This document shows, one piece after another, positions 56,876-64,000 of a DNA stretch of 64,000 bases (position 1 is its first letter; the number at the start of each line of letters is the position of its first letter). This DNA comes from Luteitalea sp. TBR-22 (lineage in GTDB: Bacteria > Acidobacteriota > Vicinamibacteria > Vicinamibacterales > Vicinamibacteraceae). The notes below the pieces were generated by a model. The model searched no databases. It was not told where the DNA came from and saw only the letters and a list, made by a program, of their open reading frames with translations. The translations under genes and the position numbers were made by a program. The DNA lies in contig NZ_AP024452.1 of the NCBI RefSeq assembly GCF_016865485.1, positions 4,486,501 through 4,550,500 of the forward strand, in the 5' to 3' direction.

Positions 56876-58404
56876 CGCGTGCCTCCCGTGGCCGTGGCGG
56901 CCTCGTTCTCGAGACGTGCGACGGTGCGATTGGACGCCTTGAACACCTCGGTCGCCACCCGGCGGATGTCGGCCTTGGTCACGGCCTCGGCGCGCTCGAT
57001 GTAGCGGAAGATGTCGCGCCAGTCGCCCGTGAGCGTGTGGTAGGTGACCAGCTGCGACGCCAGGCCGCTGTTGCTGTCGAGCGAGCGGATCAGGTCGGCC
57101 TTGGCGCGTGTCTTGAAGCGCGCCAACTCGTCGTCGGTGACGTCCTCGGTCGCCATGCGCGTCAACTCCGCCCGCAGCGCCTCGGCCACCTTGTCGTTGC
57201 TCACGCCGCGCGCCGGCACGGCCAGCGCCAGGAACAGGTGCGGGTACTTGACGCCGGGCAGCCCGCCGCCGACCTGCGCCTGTACCGCGACCTTCTGCTT
57301 CTCGACCAGCGAGACGTACAGCCGCGAGGTGCGGCCGCGCCCGAGGATCTCGGCGATGGCGTCGTACACCGCGTCGTCGGGATGCAGCGCCGACGGCTTG
57401 TGGTAGCCCTCGATGTAGAACGGCTGCGACTTCTCGCGCAGCGTCACGGTGAGTTCCGCCGTCTGCGGCGGCTCGATGGTGCGCAGGGGCGCAGGCTTCT
57501 CGCCCTTCGGCAGGCGTCCGAAGTAGCGGTCGAGGATCGGGATGATCTCGGCCGCCTTCACGTTGCCGACGATGGCGGTGACCATGTTGGCCGGCACGTA
57601 GTAGGTGCGGAAGAACCGCTCGGCGTCGGTCATCGTGAAGCGCTGCAGGTCGCTCATGTACCCGACCGTCGGCTGCTTGTAGGGATGGGCGAGGAACGCC
57701 GTCGCGAGCATGCGCTCGATCAGCCGGCCGATCGGCTGGCTCTCGGTGCGCTGGCGCCGCTCCTCCATCACCACGTCGCGCTCCTTGTAGAACTCGCGGA
57801 ACACCGGGTGGAGGAACCGCTCGGACTCGAGGTAGGCGAACAGCTCGAACTTGTTGGTCGGCAGCGAGTAGTAGTACGTCGTCGCCTCGGCGCTGGTGCT
57901 CGCGTTGAGCCCCACGCCGCCCTCGCGCGACACCGCGTCGTCGAAGGCGTTGGGCACGACGAAGGCCTGCGCCGCCGCTTCCTTCTCCTTGAAGGCTTTC
58001 AGCAGGCGGTCGATCTCGGCCTGGTCCGGCTTGAGGGCGGCGCGGGCGCGCTCGTAGGCCTGGTAGGCGGCCTCGAGTTCCTTCAAGGCCGCCTCTTCCT
58101 TCGCGAAGTCGGTCGTGCCGAGGCGCGGCGTGCCCTTGAAGGCCATGTGCTCGAACATGTGCGCCAGGCCGGTGATGCCCGGCACTTCCTGCGCCGAGCC
58201 GACGTCGACCCGCGTGGCGAACGAGAACACCGGCGCCCCTGGACGCTCGAGGATCAGAAACGTGTAGCCGTTGGGCAGCGTGTGCACCGTGAGGCGCTTC
58301 TCGAAGGACGCCAGGTCCTGCGCTCGGGTCGGTCCGGCGGCTGCCAGGACCGACACCGCCACGGCGGCGCAGACCCCGCGCCACCCTCGGAGGCTCGACT
58401 GCAT
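56872..58404 (-). CDS. active M16 zinc peptidase
   Basis: A 510-residue exported protease; ATG 58404 is preferred because GGGAGAG lies about 6 nt upstream, rather than the earlier in-frame ATG. Signal peptide ends near PTRAQ. Zinc motif HMFEH (H82, E85, H86), with the downstream Glu in the following helix; an 80-residue helical insert with many Glu and Lys separates them from the rest of the N-terminal half. The C-terminal half has GRGRTSRLYVSLVEKQKVAV. Works with the inactive partner as a periplasmic heterodimer. Confidence 0.93.
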   Translation of the reverse strand: MQSSLRGWRGVCAAVAVSVLAAAGPTRAQDLASFEKRLTVHTLPNGYTFLILERPGAPVFSFATRVDVGSAQEVPGITGLAHMFEHMAFKGTPRLGTTDFAKEEAALKELEAAYQAYERARAALKPDQAEIDRLLKAFKEKEAAAQAFVVPNAFDDAVSREGGVGLNASTSAEATTYYYSLPTNKFELFAYLESERFLHPVFREFYKERDVVMEERRQRTESQPIGRLIERMLATAFLAHPYKQPTVGYMSDLQRFTMTDAERFFRTYYVPANMVTAIVGNVKAAEIIPILDRYFGRLPKGEKPAPLRTIEPPQTAELTVTLREKSQPFYIEGYHKPSALHPDDAVYDAIAEILGRGRTSRLYVSLVEKQKVAVQAQVGGGLPGVKYPHLFLALAVPARGVSNDKVAEALRAELTRMATEDVTDDELARFKTRAKADLIRSLDSNSGLASQLVTYHTLTGDWRDIFRYIERAEAVTKADIRRVATEVFKASNRTVARLENEAATATGGTR

Positions 58405-58541
58405 CTGTGACTCTCCCATCAGGGGACCGTGACGATCCCGGACCTATTATGACGACCGCCGCTCGGGTTGGGTCGCCCGGTCATGCGGTCCGGGGTGTGG
58501 CATCGTTACGCCCTGTATGGGGCGAAGGCCCCGCCTCTGCC

Positions 58542-60395
58542 ATGACGGCCCAGCATCCGGTTCGCATCAGCCATTACGAGATCCAGCGCGTCCTCGGCCA
58601 GGGCGGCATGGGCCTCGTGTACCTGGCGCTCGACCCGGGCCTGCAACGCCAGGTGGCCCTGAAGGTGCTCCGCGCCGACAGCGACGACCATCGCGAACGC
58701 TTCCGCCGGGAAGCCCGCATCGTGGCGCGGCTACAGCACCCCAACATCGTCCAGATCTACGCCGTCGGCGAGCACGAGCAGCAGCTCTTCATCGCCATGG
58801 AATACATCGACGGCGAGCCGCTCTCCGAGGGGCTGCGCCGGCGGGCGCCGTGGAGCCTGCAACGCCGCCTCATGATGGCCGCCGACCTCTGCGCCGGGCT
58901 CGCCTTCGCGCACCGCGCCGGCGTCGTGCACCGCGACGTGAAGCCGTCCAACCTCATGGTGGCCAACGGCTCCGGCACCGTGCGGCTGCTCGACTTCGGC
59001 ATCGCCCGCGGCGCCGATTCGCTCGCCACCATGGGGCTGACCCAGCACGGCAACATCGTCGGCACCTTGAACTACATGTCGCCCGAGCAGATCACCGGGC
59101 AGCCGCTCGACCACCGCAGCGACATCTTCGCCGTCGGCGCCGTGCTCTACGAACTGCTCGCCTACCGGCAGGCCTTCCCCGGCGACAACCTCGCCACCCT
59201 CACCTACCGCATCGTCCACCTCGGCCCCGACCCGCTCCGCACGCTGCAGCCCGACCTCGATCCTGCCCTGTACGCCGTCGTCGAGCGCGCCATGGCGCGC
59301 CAACCGGAGGACCGCTATCCGCACCTCGAAGCGCTGCGGACCGACCTGCTCGGCGTCGTGTCGCGACTCGACCCGGCAGCGGCCGGCGGGCTGGCCGGCC
59401 AGGGGGCACCAGGCACGGGGGCCACGCCACAGCCGGTCATCTGGTCGCGGGCCCTCGACCCGACCGTCCTCGCCGACACGCCGGGATCGCCGCGATCCAC
59501 CGCCGCCCTCGCCGAGACCGAGACAGAGACGGCACTCAGCCAGGACACTGGCAGGCGGCGCACGTGGCCTCGCGTGGCGGCGATTGGCAGCCTGGTGGCC
59601 GCGGGCGCGTTGGCCGCCTGGGTCACGGTGGGCCGGGGCGGGGCGCCCGCCCCTGACCGGCCGGGTGCGGGGGGCACGGACGGGGGCGGGACGGTGACGC
59701 GGCCAAACGACCCGATTCCCGAAGCGCCCCGCCCGGGTCGGGACGCGCCTCCCGTCGTCGCGATACGGCCGGAGCCGGGTGCGATTGATGATCCTGCCCC
59801 GCGTGCCGGAGAACGGACGCCCGAGAGGAACGCGCGCGGCGAACCGCCTCCAATCCGTCCCGACCGGCGCAAGGACGACACGCCCCCGGACTCCGGGCGT
59901 CAGGTGGGCGGAGGCTCCGGCAGTGTGACGCCGCCGACCGACTTCTCCTCCCTGCCGCCTGTCCAGCCGGGACAGCCGCCCGCGACGGAGGGCCCGGGGC
60001 CGTTACGCGGCGCCGACAGCGGGGGCGCTGCGGCAGGAACGGCGGCCCTGCCGCCGGTCGTCACCGGGCCGAGCGACGAGGACCAGGTGCAGTCGGTGCT
60101 GGCACGCTGGGCGCGTGCTTACGCCGCCCGCGACGCGCGCGGCGTGGACGAGGTGCAACCCGGCACCGCCGGCACGCTCGAGAAGCAGTTCGCCGCCCTG
60201 TCGCGCGTCGACGTGACGCTGTCGGGCTGCCGCATCGACGTGCAGGGGCCGCGCGCCAGCGCGGAGTGCGGCGAGCAGTTCACCGCCGAGACACGCTTCG
60301 GCGGCAAGCCGACCAGCGAAGCGCGGCGCCGGTCGTTCGTGCTCGACAAGACGTCGGGCACGTGGCGCATCACCGCCGCGCGCATCGTCCGGTGA
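58542..60395 (+). CDS. transmembrane Ser/Thr protein kinase with C-terminal NTF2-like domain
   Basis: A 617-residue PknB-type kinase from ATG 58542. Catalytic residues: GQGGMG loop (19-24), K41, HRD at 130-132 and DFG at 151-153. One transmembrane helix near residue 390 (VAAIGSLVAAGALAAWVTV) is followed by a Pro/Gly-rich external region of about 130 residues and a final domain of about 115 residues of NTF2/SnoaL type (VLARWARAYAARD onwards). It is transcribed divergently from the M16 pair. The external domain may bind a ligand; its identity is unknown. Confidence 0.92.
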   Translation: MTAQHPVRISHYEIQRVLGQGGMGLVYLALDPGLQRQVALKVLRADSDDHRERFRREARIVARLQHPNIVQIYAVGEHEQQLFIAMEYIDGEPLSEGLRRRAPWSLQRRLMMAADLCAGLAFAHRAGVVHRDVKPSNLMVANGSGTVRLLDFGIARGADSLATMGLTQHGNIVGTLNYMSPEQITGQPLDHRSDIFAVGAVLYELLAYRQAFPGDNLATLTYRIVHLGPDPLRTLQPDLDPALYAVVERAMARQPEDRYPHLEALRTDLLGVVSRLDPAAAGGLAGQGAPGTGATPQPVIWSRALDPTVLADTPGSPRSTAALAETETETALSQDTGRRRTWPRVAAIGSLVAAGALAAWVTVGRGGAPAPDRPGAGGTDGGGTVTRPNDPIPEAPRPGRDAPPVVAIRPEPGAIDDPAPRAGERTPERNARGEPPPIRPDRRKDDTPPDSGRQVGGGSGSVTPPTDFSSLPPVQPGQPPATEGPGPLRGADSGGAAAGTAALPPVVTGPSDEDQVQSVLARWARAYAARDARGVDEVQPGTAGTLEKQFAALSRVDVTLSGCRIDVQGPRASAECGEQFTAETRFGGKPTSEARRRSFVLDKTSGTWRITAARIVR

Positions 60396-60457
60396 GGCCG
60401 GGACGCCGGCGAGGCCGGTCTTCCTCCCGGCCTGGCGCGGCGCTCCAGCCCACCCCC

Positions 60458-61915
60458 TCAGAACGTGTAATCGAACCCGATCGTCGTGGTGATGCGGCTG
60501 CGCAGTCCGCCATCGGTCACCGGCAGGAGGAGGTGCGCCGACACGAGGCCCCGCGATCCCACGTTGATCTTCGTGCCCAGGGCGACGAGGCCGAGGGTGA
60601 GTGAGCCCGACCGGGCCTGGAACTCGCGGAACGAGGGCGACTGCAGGGCCGGCGACAGGATCGGTTGTCCCTGCGGCGTGTACGTGAAGGATCGCTCTCC
60701 CACGTCGAGGCGCCCGACGTCGAGCAGGGTGCGGCCCATGAACTCGCCGAGCAGCGTCACGCGGTCGGATGCGGCGTATTCGAGCCCGCCGTTGAAGTGG
60801 AACTCGTCGGGAGGCGTGGCGGCCGGCAGCAGCGACGAGGCGAGCACCGGGTCGTCACCGATGTAGTTGGCCACATCGGTGCTGCCACTGAAGGTGTAGC
60901 CGACGTTGACGTGCTGGGCGAAGCGGTCAGTGCCGGTCGAGACGACGGCGCCGAGGCGCGCCTGCGCGGCGCCGGTGCCGAGCAGGTTGCTGGCGTCGCC
61001 GGTCGGCAACCGCAGGTCGAGGGTGGCTGCGATGCCCTGTGCGCCGCGCTGCCGCAGGTTGTACTTGCTGCGCAGGATGATGTCGCCGAGGCCGCTGGCG
61101 CTGCGGGCGTCGGTGAAGGTGCGCCGCGACACGTCGCTGCCGGTCTGGAAGGTGTGCACCAGCGGCTGGAATGCCGTGCCGAGGCGCACGATCTCGGCGT
61201 CGGCCGTCGCCTCGAGGTCGACGCGCATCACCGGCACCGCGATGCCGACGTCCCAGCGCGAGGTCACGCCATAGGTGGCGAAGAAGGCGGCGATGTCGGT
61301 CGACGCCTTGATCGAGGTCCGCACCGTCACGATGTCGGACTCGAAGCCGGGGTTGAGCAGGTTGCCGTCGCCGGTGGCCTGCAGCCCGACCTGCGCCGGG
61401 CAGCAGTCGTTGTGCGGCAGCAGGAACTGGATGGAGCCGTCGTCGAGCGACTGCCCCTCGAACTGGTCGTACGACGTGTGCTGGTAGGTCGCGCCCGCCG
61501 AGAAGCGCCCCTTGCCGACGGTGAGGGACCGTTCGCCGAACGACGGCCCGAAGCTGCGCGTGGCGCGCGCCGGCAGGCCGGTGGTTTCGTCGAGCGTGAA
61601 CGAGAACGCGCCGCTCGAGTTGCCGATCGGGAACGTCGCGAACTGGGTGGCCAGCAGGCGGTTGAAGTTGAGCACCACTTCGGCGGCGTCGACCTGGAAG
61701 CCGCGGCCCGACCGCGGGTCGGTGCCGACGTACAACTCGTTGAGTGGCGTGAAGTGCGCGTCGTGCGGCACCGGCGTCCCGGCGTCGAGCCTGATGCCGC
61801 CGAGGATCAGGTTCGGCAACAGCCCGGCCACGCCGGCAGGCGCCTGCGCGCCCACCGGCGCAGCCTGCAGGCACAACGCGGCCGTGAGCACGACCATCGT
61901 GGTCTGCTTGAGCAT
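60458..61915 (-). CDS. outer-membrane beta-barrel protein, phenol MetA-pathway type
   Basis: A 485-residue protein. Signal peptide MLKQTTMVVLTAALCLQAAP, then many amphipathic strands ending in FDYTF with terminal Phe. The segment GLGDIILRSKYNLRQRG and TLDLRLPTGDASNLLGTG match the family PF13557, putative channels sometimes tied to aromatic uptake. GGGAGG lies about 10 nt before the ATG. It converges with the kinase at 60395, leaving 62 nt. Confidence 0.8.
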   Translation of the reverse strand: MLKQTTMVVLTAALCLQAAPVGAQAPAGVAGLLPNLILGGIRLDAGTPVPHDAHFTPLNELYVGTDPRSGRGFQVDAAEVVLNFNRLLATQFATFPIGNSSGAFSFTLDETTGLPARATRSFGPSFGERSLTVGKGRFSAGATYQHTSYDQFEGQSLDDGSIQFLLPHNDCCPAQVGLQATGDGNLLNPGFESDIVTVRTSIKASTDIAAFFATYGVTSRWDVGIAVPVMRVDLEATADAEIVRLGTAFQPLVHTFQTGSDVSRRTFTDARSASGLGDIILRSKYNLRQRGAQGIAATLDLRLPTGDASNLLGTGAAQARLGAVVSTGTDRFAQHVNVGYTFSGSTDVANYIGDDPVLASSLLPAATPPDEFHFNGGLEYAASDRVTLLGEFMGRTLLDVGRLDVGERSFTYTPQGQPILSPALQSPSFREFQARSGSLTLGLVALGTKINVGSRGLVSAHLLLPVTDGGLRSRITTTIGFDYTF

Positions 61916-62109
61916 TCTGGGTGTCCTCCCGTGTAGTCGTCAACGCGGCCGGGGGCGGACGCGAACAGCAGCTCTGCGTTTTTCGGCCACGCGGTGCCGT
62001 GTGGCTTCCCGGGGCTGGGGCTGGGGGATTGGGGAGAACAGGAACTCGAAGCGGCCATTCGGCTCCCAGCGCCCAGTTCCTGCTGCTGCTCTGAACTCCC
62101 CGAACGACA

Positions 62110-62143
62110 ACGGGCGGGACTCCCGTGTGGAAGCCCCGCCCGT
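62110..62143 (-). terminator. strong terminator of the rpoBC operon
   Basis: ACGGGCGGGACTCCC and its partner form a stem of about 15 bp with one G-U pair and a 4-nt loop, 42 nt past the rpoC stop on the minus strand. GTTGTCGTTC follows. The 270-nt gap otherwise has the hairpin at 62157 and, at 62040-62086, a looser inverted repeat (CAGGAACT with AGTTCCTG). Confidence 0.75.
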
Positions 62144-62151
62144 CGCGTGTC

Positions 62152-62181
62152 CGGCCGCCGGCTCGGAAGAGCCGGCCCTCC
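62152..62181. repeat. GCCGGCCCTACC-like hairpin repeat, copy 4
   Basis: GCCGGCTC and its exact complement flank GGAA, ending GCCGGCCCTCC. It starts 4 nt after the rpoC stop and precedes the main terminator. Confidence 0.65.
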
Positions 62182-62184
62182 TCG

Positions 62185-64000
<1,816 letters not shown>

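Overview
The window is GC-rich bacterial chromosome, densely packed and mostly on the minus strand. Three things make an Acidobacteriota genome of the Vicinamibacteria/Luteitalea type the best guess: an all-zinc set of ribosomal proteins, type IV pili controlled by sigma-54, and M16 peptidase, VKOR-DsbA and FtsX-type transport genes side by side. This is inferred from content and style; no rRNA gene is present to prove it. No tRNA, rRNA, CRISPR array, insertion sequence or phage gene was found.

Region 1 (1-10.1 kb, minus strand apart from a 3' gene fragment at the left edge): an NtrC-type sigma-54 activator, a secreted coiled-coil protein, three type IV pilin-like minor subunits, a membrane PAS protein, prepilin peptidase, a TPR protein, an ABC exporter pair and a VKOR-DsbA fusion. 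Many of these genes overlap by 1-4 nt and are probably translationally coupled.

Region 2 (10.1-20.9 kb, minus strand): the type IV pilus core. Two major-type pilins are followed by PilR, PilS, PilC, PilT, PilB and a beta-barrel protein. Good sigma-54 promoter matches lie upstream of both pilins and of pilT, and a TGTC-N6-GACA dyad lies about 150 nt upstream of the pilA start point. The PilS/PilR sigma-54 circuit can therefore be read directly from the DNA.

Region 3 (21-29 kb, plus strand): a Yip1-family membrane protein, a MacA-like adaptor and two MacB/FtsX-like permeases with no ATPase, then a second EF-G-like GTPase and a secreted PHP-domain protein. On the minus strand (29-31.4 kb) are three tandem paralogous membrane proteins of unknown function.

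Region 4 (31.5-52.1 kb, minus strand): the complete str-S10-spc-alpha superoperon in the order rpsL, rpsG, fusA, tuf, rpsJ, rplC, rplD, rplW, rplB, rpsS, rplV, rpsC, rplP, rpmC, rpsQ, rplN, rplX, rplE, rpsN, rpsH, rplF, rplR, rpsE, rpmD, rplO, secY, adk, map, infA, rpmJ, rpsM, rpsK, rpsD, rpoA, rplQ.

Region 5 (52.8-64 kb): a methyltransferase/desaturase pair, a pair of M16 peptidases (one active, one degenerate), a transmembrane Ser/Thr kinase on the plus strand, a beta-barrel protein, and the 3' end of rpoC. These genes separate rpoC from rpsL, which are neighbours in many bacteria.

The most unusual signal is non-coding. At least twelve intergenic gaps, several of them inside the ribosomal superoperon, hold arrays of 7-bp units. 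The arrays often occur as two inverted arms with a whole number of heptamers each. Each site has its own heptamer (for example GGCCNTG, GGGCTCA, GGCAGTC, GGGAGTC, GGCGTTA, GAAATTC). Two sites share a core, and in one the arms differ by exactly one heptamer.
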